A model generated the notes under the pieces. It was not told the origin of the DNA. It made no database searches and saw nothing but the letters and a program-made list of their open reading frames with translations. The translations under genes were made by a program, and so were the position numbers. A stretch of DNA of 64,000 nt from Micromonospora radicis (GTDB taxonomy: Bacteria > Actinomycetota > Actinomycetes > Mycobacteriales > Micromonosporaceae). Within the stretch, counting starts at the first letter, position 1, and every line of letters starts with the position of its first letter. Below, piece by piece: positions 16,575 to 24,601 of this stretch. The stretch covers positions 1 through 64,000 of the forward strand of contig NZ_QXEC01000019.1 in assembly GCF_003583405.1 (NCBI RefSeq), given 5' to 3'.

Positions 16575-16650
16575 CGCCGATCATGAAGTTTTGTGCGGAA
16601 CAAAGCACCATATAGCGGGCATATCGGCGACCGAAACTCCATGATCGGCG
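16575..16650. repeat. 76-bp structured intergenic element, copy 1
   Basis: The terminal arms CGCCGATCATGAAGTTT and AAACTCCATGATCGGCG are complementary with one mismatch. The internal block TCGGCGACCGAAACT at offset 49 is identical, at the same offset, to that in the 76-bp element at 23897, although most of the arm sequence differs. It lies between the small operon ending at 16475 and the coiled-coil gene ending at 16873. Confidence 0.75.
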
Positions 16651-16727
16651 AGGCGGGGTGCGGGAGAGACCGCGAGGCGGGGTGCGGGAGAGCCGGCGAG
16701 CGAGGGTGCACGGGGGCGGGTGGGCGT

Positions 16728-16763
16728 GATTTCACCCTGAAATTTTTATTTCACCATGAAATC
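16728..16763. terminator. AT-rich hairpin, possible terminator of the Scy/FilP-like gene
   Basis: The arms GATTTCACCCTGAAAT and ATTTCACCATGAAATC pair except for three central bases. The hairpin lies about 110 bp beyond the minus-strand coiled-coil gene. It is conspicuously AT-rich for this chromosome. The central GAAATTTTTATTTCA resembles the centre of the hairpin at 59556. Confidence 0.5.
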
Positions 16764-16872
16764 AGCGCTCTGAAGGTAACCCACTCCCGGGCTGCCAGCC
16801 ACGGCGCCGCCGCCGATCATCCAACACCGTCTATCGATCACCGACCCGCCGCACCCGGCTTCGAGACACGAC

Positions 16873-19176
16873 CTAGTCGGAGGTGATCTTGCTTGGTTTG
16901 GCGGTGCGTTCGTCGGTGGTCGGCTTCGTCGGTCGCTTGCCGTTCTCACCGGTGCTGGTGATCTTCGTCGGGGTGGCGCCCCGGCCACCGGTGCCGGGAA
17001 CAGCGGCCACCGTGGGCTCGCCGTCCACCCCGGCGCTCGCGGTACCACCGTCGACGGTGGTCGGTTCGGCGGACGGCTTCGTCGGCGAGGCATCCTCGAC
17101 CGTGGTGATCGGCTCGGCGACCGGCTTCGTCGGCGGGGCGGTGTCACCGTCGCCGCCCACAGTGGCGGCCGGGTCGGCGGCGGCGCCGTCGGCCGAGGCG
17201 GCTGCCGTCGCGGCCGGGGCCGGGGCGGTGTCGACGGTGGCGGCCGGGGTGAGGGCCGGGGTGAGGGCCGGGGCGGTGCCGTTGCTCGGGCGGCTGCCGT
17301 TGACCGGTGAGCCGTCGAGGGCCGCGGCGGCGGTGGCGGTGCCCACGGCGACCGGGGTGGTCAGGCCGGCCGGTGCGGGCGAGGTCGGGCCGTCGGGCGT
17401 CGTGGTCGCCGACAGCCGCAGTTCGAGCAGCTTGCGCTGCAACTCGTCGGACTCCTGCCGGGACTTCCAGGTCTCCTGGCGCAGGTCGGCGAGCTGCTGC
17501 TGGGCCTTGGCGATCTCCAGCATCACCTGGGCCAGCTGCTGCCGCCCGGCCGCCGCCTCCTGCTGCGTCGCGGCCAGGTGCTGCTGCGTGGTGGCCAGGT
17601 GCTGCTGGGTGGTGGCCGCGTACTCCTCGAACTGGCGACGGGACGAGGCGACGTACTCGTCGGCCTCCCGGCGGGAGGTGGTGGCGAACTCCTTGGCCTC
17701 GCGCCGCATGGTGGTGGCGTACTCCTCGGCCTCCCGACGGGTGGCGGCGACGTACTCGTCGGCCTCCCGCCGCTTGCCGGTGGCCTCGGACTCGGCCTGC
17801 CGCAGCAGCTCGCCCGACTGCTCCTCGGCGCGGGCGCGCACCGTGGCGGCCTCGGTCTCGGCGGCCTGGCGGACCTGGTCGGCGCCCTGCTCGATCTCGT
17901 TCTTGCGAGCGGTGTACTCCGACTCCAGCTCCGCGCGGCGGCTCTCGAACCCGGACTCCAACTCCGCGGTACGGCTGCGCAGCCGCTCGTCCAACTCGGC
18001 GGTCCTGGAACGGATCCGCTCGTCCAACTCGGCGTTGCGGGTCTTGTACTGCTTCTCCAGCTCGGTGCGGCGCCCGGCGAACTCCCGCTCGGCGGTCGCC
18101 TTCCGCTCGGCCAGTTCCCGGTCCGCCGCCGCCCGCCGGCCGTTGACCTCCTTCTCCACCCCGGCCCGCCAGGCGCCCAGTTCCTGCTGCGCCTGGGCCC
18201 GGGTGTGCTGCACGTACGCCTCGGTCTCGCTGCGCATGCGCTGCGCGTACGCCTCGGTCTCGGCGCGGGTGCGCTTGGCCGCCTCGCTCGCCTGGGTGGT
18301 CAACCGCTCGGCCTCCTGGCGGGCCTTGTTGCGGGCGGCCCGGCCGGCCTCGGCGGCGTCGTCGATGATCTGCTTGGCTTCCTGGCGGGCCCTGGCGTGG
18401 GTGGCCCGGCCGGCCTCGGTGGCCTGGTCGACCAGGCGCTTGGCCTCCTGCTGGGCCTTGGCGTGCACCTCCTTGGCCGCCTCACGCAGCTGGGTCGCCT
18501 CCTGCTGGGCGGTGGCGTGCACCTCGCGGGCCGCGTCGCGCAGCTTGGTCGCCTCCTGCTGGGCCCGAGCGTGGATCTCCTTGGCGGCGTCCCGGAGCTG
18601 GGTGGCCTCCTGCTCGGCCCGGGCCAGCGCCTCCTGGGCCGTCTTGCGCAGCCGGGCGACCTCCTCCTTGGCGGCCTTGGCGGCGGCCTCCGACTCGGCC
18701 CGGCGCGCGGCGGCCTGCCGCTCCTCCTCGGCCCGGCGGGCGGCGAGGGCGATCTCGAAGTCCTTGAGCGCCTTCGCGGCCTCGGCCCGCGCCTCGTCGA
18801 TGATGTGCTCGGCGGCGGCCCGACGCGCCTCGATCTCCTCGTTGGCCTCGCTGACGATCGCCTCGGCCTGCTCCTCGGCCAGCGCCAGGATCTGCTCCAC
18901 CCGGGGACCAAGGTGCCGGAACGCGGCCCGGTCCACCACACCCACCTGCTTGCGTACGGCGGCGAGGTCACGTTGGAGCACCTCGACCTGACCGGCCAGC
19001 TTGTGGATCTGGGTGTACGCCTGTTCCCGTTCGGCCGCCAGCGTCTCGATCTCGTGCTCCGCACGAGCGGCGTACCGGTCGACCTGGCGTTTGTCGTACC
19101 CCCGCAGGGCCAACTCGAAGTTGGGCTGGGTGGTCACGTCTCCGCTGAGCGCGAACAGATCCTCGCCGTGCGACAT
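16873..19176 (-). CDS. Large coiled-coil cytoskeletal protein with DivIVA-like N-terminus (Scy/FilP family)
   Basis: The 767-aa protein begins with a DivIVA-like segment (PNFELALRGYDKRQVDRY, residues about 18-35), then a nearly continuous coiled coil to about residue 580, rich in Ala, Glu, Arg and Gln. Residues about 190-300 carry short repeats of the type AKEVHAKAQQEA spaced about 17-18 residues apart. The last 180 residues are disordered, with recurring PTKP/PTKI motifs. In Streptomyces, Scy and FilP lie in this order beside methylmalonyl-CoA epimerase, thiolase and meaB and organise polar growth. That neighbourhood is conserved here, so a polarity or filament role is inferred. ATG follows a GGGGG ribosome site. 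Confidence 0.82.
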   Translation of the reverse strand: MSHGEDLFALSGDVTTQPNFELALRGYDKRQVDRYAARAEHEIETLAAEREQAYTQIHKLAGQVEVLQRDLAAVRKQVGVVDRAAFRHLGPRVEQILALAEEQAEAIVSEANEEIEARRAAAEHIIDEARAEAAKALKDFEIALAARRAEEERQAAARRAESEAAAKAAKEEVARLRKTAQEALARAEQEATQLRDAAKEIHARAQQEATKLRDAAREVHATAQQEATQLREAAKEVHAKAQQEAKRLVDQATEAGRATHARARQEAKQIIDDAAEAGRAARNKARQEAERLTTQASEAAKRTRAETEAYAQRMRSETEAYVQHTRAQAQQELGAWRAGVEKEVNGRRAAADRELAERKATAEREFAGRRTELEKQYKTRNAELDERIRSRTAELDERLRSRTAELESGFESRRAELESEYTARKNEIEQGADQVRQAAETEAATVRARAEEQSGELLRQAESEATGKRREADEYVAATRREAEEYATTMRREAKEFATTSRREADEYVASSRRQFEEYAATTQQHLATTQQHLAATQQEAAAGRQQLAQVMLEIAKAQQQLADLRQETWKSRQESDELQRKLLELRLSATTTPDGPTSPAPAGLTTPVAVGTATAAAALDGSPVNGSRPSNGTAPALTPALTPAATVDTAPAPAATAAASADGAAADPAATVGGDGDTAPPTKPVAEPITTVEDASPTKPSAEPTTVDGGTASAGVDGEPTVAAVPGTGGRGATPTKITSTGENGKRPTKPTTDERTAKPSKITSD

Positions 19177-19351
19177 GCCCCCATCCTCACACGCATCAGG
19201 CCCTCCTGGGGCGATACGGACGCCTCGGTTGGGAGCTACTTCACGTACGCCCGGCGACTCTTCCCGACATGTCCCCGGAAAGCAGGGCGGCGCGGGATGG
19301 CACCGTCACCCGGTGTCACCCCGCGCCGTGGATCATGCCCCGGTCGACCTG

Positions 19352-20614
19352 TCAGCCGGCGGTCTCCGCCGCCACCTTCTCCTCGGCCCCGTCGGCCTTC
19401 TTGGCCGCCGGCTTGTCCGACCCGGCGGCGTTGTTGGGCACCCCGGGAACGATGCCGGCCAGGCCGGAGAGCATCTGCCCGAGCTGCGAGGTGACCGCGT
19501 CCTTCTGCCGGGTGAGGTCTTCGACCTCGCGGCGGGCCGCCTGGGTGGTCAGCTCGGCCTCGGTACGGGCCTCGTTCAGCAGACGCTGCGACTCGGCGCG
19601 CGCCTCGCTCAGCGTCCGCTCCGCCAGCGCCTTGGCCTTCTCGACCGTCTCGGTCGCGTTGCGCTCCGACTCGACCCGGCGGGCCTCGGCGCGCTGCTCG
19701 ATCTCCTTGGCCCGCTCCTGCGCGGCCCGCGCCCGCTGCTCGGCCTCGCCGACCAGCTTCTGCGTCTGCGCGACCTGGGCGGCGTGCCGCTCCGACTCCT
19801 CGCGCTCGGCCTTCTCCCGCCGCTCGGCGAGCTGCAACTCCAGCGCCTGTAGGTCCTTGTCGCGCTTGTCCCGGGCGTCGGTGAGCAGCTTGGTCGCCTC
19901 GGCGCGCTTCTCCTCGGCCTCGCGGGCGGCCTTGGCCCGCTGCTGGGTGATCTCCCGCTCGGCGGTGGCGCGCAGCGTGGCGACCTCCCGCTCGACGGTC
20001 GACTTCAGCTCGGCGACCTCGTGCGCGGTCACCGTACGCAGCTGCTTGGTCTCCCGGTCGGCGTCCGCGCGCAGCGTGTCGGCCTCGCGTCGGGCCTGGA
20101 CCCGGACCTCGGCCGCCTCCCGCTCGGCGGCGGTACGGACGTTGCCCGCCTCCCGCTCGGCGGTGGCCTTCATTGCCGCCGCCTCGGCGCGGGCCTTGTC
20201 GGTGATCTCCCGGGCCTCCAGGCGGGCTGCGGAGAGGATGCCCTCCGACTCCCGCTTGGCTTCGTTGCGGTGATCGTTGGCCTGCTCCTCCGCGAGCCGG
20301 AGAATCTGCTCGACCCGGGTGCCGAGGCCGGAGAGCGTGGGCCGGCTGTTCTCCTCCAGCTGCTTGCTGGTGTCGGTGAGCTTCTGTTCGAGGGCGGTGA
20401 GCCGCTGCTCAGACTGCCGGAGTCGGCGCTGGGCGTCGTTGAGCGCCTGCTCGGCGTCGGCGCGGTCCTTGTTGGCCTGGCTGAGTGCGGCGTTCAGCCG
20501 GCCGATGAAGTCGTCGACCTGACCGGTGTTGTATCCGCGCAGGCCAACCGTGAAATCAGGCTGCGAGTTCGCGTTATCGAAGAACGCGAGAGGGGAGGAC
20601 TGCTGCTGGGGCAT
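19352..20614 (-). CDS. Coiled-coil protein with DivIVA-like N-terminus, paralogue of the 16873 gene
   Basis: The 420-aa protein starts with the same module as its neighbour (PDFTVGLRGYNTGQVDDFIG, residues about 19-38) followed by LGTRVEQILRLAEEQA, matching LGPRVEQILALAEEQA in the paralogue. The rest is Ala/Glu/Arg-rich coiled coil to about residue 385, with an Ala/Lys-rich tail. It occupies the place of scy in Streptomyces (next to the epimerase gene) but is far shorter than Scy, so one-to-one naming is not justified. It probably assembles with the downstream paralogue at hyphal tips. A 175-bp gap separates the two. Confidence 0.82.
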   Translation of the reverse strand: MPQQQSSPLAFFDNANSQPDFTVGLRGYNTGQVDDFIGRLNAALSQANKDRADAEQALNDAQRRLRQSEQRLTALEQKLTDTSKQLEENSRPTLSGLGTRVEQILRLAEEQANDHRNEAKRESEGILSAARLEAREITDKARAEAAAMKATAEREAGNVRTAAEREAAEVRVQARREADTLRADADRETKQLRTVTAHEVAELKSTVEREVATLRATAEREITQQRAKAAREAEEKRAEATKLLTDARDKRDKDLQALELQLAERREKAEREESERHAAQVAQTQKLVGEAEQRARAAQERAKEIEQRAEARRVESERNATETVEKAKALAERTLSEARAESQRLLNEARTEAELTTQAARREVEDLTRQKDAVTSQLGQMLSGLAGIVPGVPNNAAGSDKPAAKKADGAEEKVAAETAG

Positions 20615-21039
20615 TGGGACATACTGGCAGACCCCCCGGGGTGCTTCGCAAGGGTGGGGCGGCCCTTTGCCGCCCGTATTACATGGTCAACTCCACCGCT
20701 CCGGGTGGAGGGCGATCTTGCCAGCTCGCGGGCGGGCCGCGCGGCACGGGCGTGACGTGGAAAAGGGTCCGCGCGCTTTGTTTCCCGCCCGGCCGGATCA
20801 GACGAATGGGCGCGTGGTCGCCGGTGTGGAAAGCCAATCGCGTTCACCGAATGGCCATCGTCGGCTCGTCCGTCAGGCCAGCGACCGCCCACGGCCGGTC
20901 CGCCCCGTCCGCCCGCTGGACGGCGCGTCCTGGTGCGTCCGCCTGCTCGTTGCGGGATCGAGTGGTCTCCGTTGCGGGACGATGCCACTCGTTCCGGGAT
21001 CGTGCGTGATCTTGGTGCTGGCGGTCGTTCCGGCGGAGG
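20615..21039. other. 425-bp gene-free region with three short direct repeats
   Basis: No convincing gene is seen. The motif CGTTGCGGGATCG occurs at 20948, as CGTTGCGGGAC at 20970 and as CGTTCCGGGATCG at 20990, spaced 22 and 20 bp. CGAGTGG at 20959 pairs with CCACTCG at 20985. The stretch separates the 3' end of the epimerase gene from the promoter of the coiled-coil gene, both minus strand, so it probably holds that promoter. Confidence 0.6.
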
Positions 21040-21513
21040 TCACTGCTGCGCGGCGGGTTCGACCAGCTCGACCAGGACGCCACCGGCGTCCTTGGGGTGG
21101 ACGAAGTTGATCCGCGAACCGGCGGTGCCGCGCCGGGGCGACTCGTAGAGCAGTCGCAGGCCGCGTTCCCGCAACGCCGCGCAGGCCGCGTCGATGTCCG
21201 CCACGGTGTACGCCACCTGCTGCACGCCGGGACCGTTGCGGTCGAGGAACCTGGCGATGGTCGACTCGGGGGTCAGCGGGGCGAGCAACTGCACGCAGCC
21301 GCCCTCGGCGGTCGGGCCGACGGCCAGCATCGCCTCGCGGACCCCCTGCTCGGTGTTCGTCTCGGTGTGCACGCAGCGCATGCCGAACGTCCGGGTGTAG
21401 AAGTCGATCGCGGCGTCGAGGTCGGCCACCGCGACCCCGACATGATCGATACGGCGCAGGCCGATGTCTGTGACATAGTCGGCAGCGGGCTCGGCGGGGG
21501 AGTTCTCAGGCAT
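21040..21513 (-). CDS. mce: Methylmalonyl-CoA epimerase
   Basis: This 157-aa VOC-fold enzyme interconverts (2R)- and (2S)-methylmalonyl-CoA, linking propionyl-CoA carboxylation to the B12 mutase. Family marks are RRIDHVGVAVADLDAAIDFY (metal His at about residue 25), GVQQVAYTVADIDAA (second His position replaced by Gln-Val) and GGVLVELVEP with the metal Glu. ATG 21513 is preferred over one 21 bp upstream, because the upstream start would overlap the operator at 21525. It is divergent from the thiolase gene and shares its operator region. The same gene order occurs in Streptomyces. Confidence 0.88.
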   Translation of the reverse strand: MPENSPAEPAADYVTDIGLRRIDHVGVAVADLDAAIDFYTRTFGMRCVHTETNTEQGVREAMLAVGPTAEGGCVQLLAPLTPESTIARFLDRNGPGVQQVAYTVADIDAACAALRERGLRLLYESPRRGTAGSRINFVHPKDAGGVLVELVEPAAQQ

Positions 21514-21524
21514 GACGCTAGTCT

Positions 21525-21544
21525 GACCGAACAATCGTTAAGGC
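21525..21544. promoter_or_regulatory. Putative TetR-type operator, site 3 of 4, in the mce-thiolase divergent region
   Basis: Read on the minus strand, the site is GCCTTAACGATTGTTCGGTC and matches the 24532 site at 15 of 20 positions. It lies 12 bp before the mce start and 30 bp before the thiolase start, so one bound regulator could act on both genes. Confidence 0.55.
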
Positions 21545-21574
21545 GTACAGTTCGGCACCCCCTCGGAGGCAGGT

Positions 21575-22774
21575 ATGGCTTCGGTGATCGTCAGCGGCGC
21601 TCGGACCCCGATGGGGCGCCTGCTGGGCAACCTCAAGGACCTACCGGCGACGAAACTCGGTGGCATCGCCATCGCCGCGGCCCTGGAGCGCGCCGGAGTC
21701 GCCCCCGACCAGGTGCAGTACGTGATCATGGGTCAGGTGCTCCAGGCCGGTACCGGGCAGATGCCGGCCCGGCAGGCGGCCGTCGAGGCGGGCATCCCGA
21801 TGTCCGTACCCGCGCTGAGCATCAACAAGGTCTGCCTCTCCGGCCTGGACGCGATCGCCCTGGCCGACCAGCTGATCCGGGCCGGCGAGTTCGACGTCGT
21901 GGTGGCCGGCGGCATGGAGTCGATGACCAACGCCCCGCACCTGCTGCTCGGCCAGCGCGGCGGCTACAAGTACGGCGACGTGACGCTCAAGGACCACATG
22001 GCGCTCGACGGGCTGACCGACGCCTGGGACTGCTGCGCCATGGGCGAGTCCACCGAGCGACACGGCAGCACGCGCGGCATCACCCGGCAGGAGCAGGACG
22101 AGTTCGCCGCGGCCAGCCATCAGCGGGCCGCCGCCGCCCAGAAGAACGGACACTTCGCCGAGGAGATCACCCCGGTGGTCATCCCGCAGCGCAAGGGCGA
22201 CCCGCTGGTGATCAGTGAGGACGAGGGCATCCGGCCGGACACCACCGTCGACACGCTGGCCAAGCTCCGCCCGGCCTTCGCCTCCGACGGCACCATCACC
22301 GCCGGCAGCTCCTCGCCGATCTCCGACGGCGCGGCGGCCGTGGTGGTGATGAGCAAGGCGAAGGCCAAGGCACTCGGGCTGACCTGGCTGGCCGAGATCG
22401 GCGCGCACGGCAACGTGGCCGGCCCGGACAACTCCCTGCACTCGCAGCCCTCCAACGCCATCCAGCACGCCCTGCGCAAGGGCGGGCTGACCGTCTCCGA
22501 CCTCGACCTGATCGAGATCAACGAGGCGTTCGCCCAGGTGGGCATCCAGTCCATCCGTGACCTCGGGATCAGCCCGAGCAAGGTCAACGTCAACGGCGGC
22601 GCGATCGCGCTGGGCCACCCGATCGGCATGTCCGGTGCCCGGCTGGTACTCACCCTCGCGTTGGAGCTCAAGCGGCGCGGCGGTGGCACCGGCGCGGCGG
22701 CGCTCTGCGGCGGCGGCGGGCAGGGCGACGCGTTGATCATCCACGTCCCCGACCCCACCGAGACCGACCTGTGA
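21575..22774 (+). CDS. atoB: Acetyl-CoA C-acetyltransferase (thiolase)
   Basis: This 399-aa thiolase condenses two acetyl-CoA to acetoacetyl-CoA or cleaves 3-ketoacyl-CoA. The nucleophilic Cys is in INKVCLSGLDAI (residue about 87), the His in GGAIALGHPIGMSGARLV (about 350) and the second Cys in AALCGGGGQGDALIIHV (about 380). AGGMESMTNAPHLL is the usual thiolase block. GGAGGCAGGT precedes the ATG. meaB follows after 55 bp in the same direction, matching the Streptomyces thiolase-meaB order. Confidence 0.94.
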   Translation: MASVIVSGARTPMGRLLGNLKDLPATKLGGIAIAAALERAGVAPDQVQYVIMGQVLQAGTGQMPARQAAVEAGIPMSVPALSINKVCLSGLDAIALADQLIRAGEFDVVVAGGMESMTNAPHLLLGQRGGYKYGDVTLKDHMALDGLTDAWDCCAMGESTERHGSTRGITRQEQDEFAAASHQRAAAAQKNGHFAEEITPVVIPQRKGDPLVISEDEGIRPDTTVDTLAKLRPAFASDGTITAGSSSPISDGAAAVVVMSKAKAKALGLTWLAEIGAHGNVAGPDNSLHSQPSNAIQHALRKGGLTVSDLDLIEINEAFAQVGIQSIRDLGISPSKVNVNGGAIALGHPIGMSGARLVLTLALELKRRGGGTGAAALCGGGGQGDALIIHVPDPTETDL

Positions 22775-22792
22775 GGGTGAGGAGCGAGCCGG

Positions 22793-22817
22793 GTTTGCGA
22801 GCCCCGCAGTCGCGAAC
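22793..22817. repeat. Short hairpin between thiolase gene and meaB
   Basis: GTTTGCGA and TCGCGAAC pair with one mismatch around a 9-nt loop, within a GAGCGAG-rich spacer. It may be a leftover of a dispersed repeat or a weak attenuator between two co-directional genes. No T tract follows. Confidence 0.35.
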
Positions 22818-22829
22818 GAAGGCTGATCT

Positions 22830-23834
22830 GTGAGCGAGGCGAACGGCGGCGCCCCGACCGCGGCCACCGGTTCGGTGCGCCGTAGTCGGGACGTACCGAG
22901 GCTGGTCGAGCGGGCCCGCGAGGGTGACCCGCGTGCGGTGGCCCGGTTGATCACGTTGGTGGAGTCGGGCGACGAGGTCCTGCCGGCGATCGCGGCGGCG
23001 CTCGCCCCGTACGGCGGCCAGGCCCAGGTGGTCGGGCTGACCGGCTCTCCCGGGGTGGGCAAGTCGACCACCACCAACGAGCTGGTGCGCTCGCTGCGAG
23101 CCCGTGGGCATCGGGTCGGGGTGCTGGCCATCGACCCGTCCAGCCCGTTCACCGGCGGGGCGATCCTCGGCGACCGGGTACGCATGCAGGACCACGCCAC
23201 CGACCCGGGCGTCTACATCCGCTCGATGTCCAGCCGGGGTCATCTCGGTGGGTTGTCGGCGGCCACCCCGCAGGCGGTACGCGTGCTGGAGGGCGCCGGC
23301 TGCGACGTGGTGCTGGTGGAGACCGTCGGTGTCGGGCAGGCCGAGGTGGAGGTGGCCTCGCTGGCCGACACCACCCTGGTGCTGCTGGCGCCCGGCATGG
23401 GGGACGCGATCCAGGCGGTCAAGGCCGGCATCCTGGAGATCGCCGACATCTTCGTGGTCAACAAGGCCGACCGGGACGGCGCCGACGCCACCGTCCGGGA
23501 CATCCAGGGCATGATCGCCCTCGGTGAGCGCGGGCCGGGCCAGTGGCGCCCGCAGGTGGTGCGTTCCGTGGCCGCCCGGGGCGAGGGGATCGACGACATC
23601 GCCGGGGCGATCGACAAGCACCGGGGCTGGCTGGTCGAGCACGACGAGCTGCGGCGCCGCCGGGAGGCGCGGGCCGCCGCCGAGATCGAGGCGATCGCGC
23701 TCGGCGTGCTACGTGCCCGGATCGGTTCACTGCGCGACGGTACGCAACTGTCGGTGCTCGCCGCCGAGGTCGCGGCCGGTGCGACCGACCCCTATGCCGC
23801 CGCCAACACCCTCCTGACCCACCTAACCCGCTGA
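22830..23834 (+). CDS. meaB: MeaB, methylmalonyl-CoA mutase-associated GTPase
   Basis: This 334-aa G3E-family GTPase chaperones acyl-CoA mutases, gating cofactor loading and protecting the B12 enzyme from inactivation. It has P-loop GLTGSPGVGKSTTTNEL (residues about 70-86), DPSSPFTGGAILGDRVRM, the VETVGVGQAEVEV block after the Mg site, and NKADRDGAD as the guanine-specificity motif. The C-terminal helical arm ends TDPYAAANTLLTHL. GTG is the start. It is probably co-transcribed with the thiolase gene. Its client is likely the IcmA-type mutase at 24602, or a methylmalonyl-CoA mutase outside the window. Confidence 0.93.
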   Translation: MSEANGGAPTAATGSVRRSRDVPRLVERAREGDPRAVARLITLVESGDEVLPAIAAALAPYGGQAQVVGLTGSPGVGKSTTTNELVRSLRARGHRVGVLAIDPSSPFTGGAILGDRVRMQDHATDPGVYIRSMSSRGHLGGLSAATPQAVRVLEGAGCDVVLVETVGVGQAEVEVASLADTTLVLLAPGMGDAIQAVKAGILEIADIFVVNKADRDGADATVRDIQGMIALGERGPGQWRPQVVRSVAARGEGIDDIAGAIDKHRGWLVEHDELRRRREARAAAEIEAIALGVLRARIGSLRDGTQLSVLAAEVAAGATDPYAAANTLLTHLTR

Positions 23835-23896
23835 CACCCCCCACCCGCCCCACCCCTACCCCCTCCACCGCCACCCGCCCCACCCGCCGCCCGTCC

Positions 23897-23972
23897 CGTG
23901 GATCTTGCACTTTCTGCCTGGGCATAAGGGTGTGAAAGCGACTCTTCGGCGACCGAAACTGCAAGATCCACG
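23897..23972. repeat. 76-bp structured intergenic element, copy 2
   Basis: The arms CGTGGATCTTGCACTTTC and GAAACTGCAAGATCCACG pair with one mismatch. The block TCGGCGACCGAAACT lies at the same offset (49) as in the copy at 16575, and total length is identical. The arms differ from those of copy 1 on both sides in a pairing-preserving way. It lies in the 257-bp gap after meaB. Confidence 0.78.
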
Positions 23973-24091
23973 TTCGTGGGGCGCGGGGTGTGGGTGGGTG
24001 GGGGTTGAGGTGTCCACTGCGGAGGATGCGGGGCGGCTAGGCTCGCAGCGCCCCGCAGCGCGCGGGGGTGGTGGGAGCGCCGGGAGAGGGC

Positions 24092-24496
24092 ATGGATCAC
24101 GAGATGACGCAGGAGCTGCCGATGACTCCGGACGCGGTGGCAGGTGGGCGCACCCACATCGCGGACGAGGTGGTCGAGAAGATCGCGGTGGCCGCGGCGA
24201 AGGCGGTGCCGGGCGTGGTCGAGCTGGGTGGGGACATCGCCCGGTTCTTCAACGCGGTACTCGACCGGGTCGGGCTGGACCAGGTGGGCGACGCCCGGCG
24301 CGGCTGCTCCGCCCACGTCACCAACGGCGGTGCGGTGATCAACCTGGTCATCGTGACCGACGCCGGGCATCCGGTGCCCGAGGTGACCACGGCCGTGCGG
24401 GCCGCCGTGACCGAGGCGGTCGAGGCGTACGGGCTGCGGGTCGACGAGATCAACATCCGGGTGGACGACGTGGCGATCGGGGGTCCGGCGGCCTGA
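24092..24496 (+). CDS. Asp23/Gls24 family envelope stress protein
   Basis: The 134-aa protein has the family's core: THIADEVVEKIAVAAAKAVPGV, then AHVTNGGAVINLVIVTDAGHPV and VTEAVEAYGLRVDEINIRVDDV at the C-terminus. Asp23 proteins associate with the membrane and are linked to cell-envelope stress; the mechanism is not established for actinobacteria. The start is ATG 24092 with GGGAGAGGG upstream; ATG 24104 is an alternative. It lies 106 bp before the mutase gene, with the operator at 24532 between them, so it is probably a separate transcription unit. Confidence 0.85.
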   Translation: MDHEMTQELPMTPDAVAGGRTHIADEVVEKIAVAAAKAVPGVVELGGDIARFFNAVLDRVGLDQVGDARRGCSAHVTNGGAVINLVIVTDAGHPVPEVTTAVRAAVTEAVEAYGLRVDEINIRVDDVAIGGPAA

Positions 24497-24531
24497 GTTG
24501 GGGCAGCTCGGGTTACCTGCCGGTACGAACC

Positions 24532-24551
24532 GCCTTAGCGATCGTTCAGGC
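24532..24551. promoter_or_regulatory. Putative TetR-type operator, site 4 of 4 (best palindrome)
   Basis: GCCTTAGCGATCGTTCAGGC is nearly symmetric, with 16 of 20 positions following the dyad. It precedes the mutase start by 50 bp. Its GTTCAG end could serve as a -35 box with TACACT about 17 bp on as the -10, so binding would block RNA polymerase. Confidence 0.65.
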
Positions 24552-24601
24552 GGGGGCTCTACACTCGACGTGCAGTCGAGGACTCGAGGAGGAGCCCGGA
24601 G

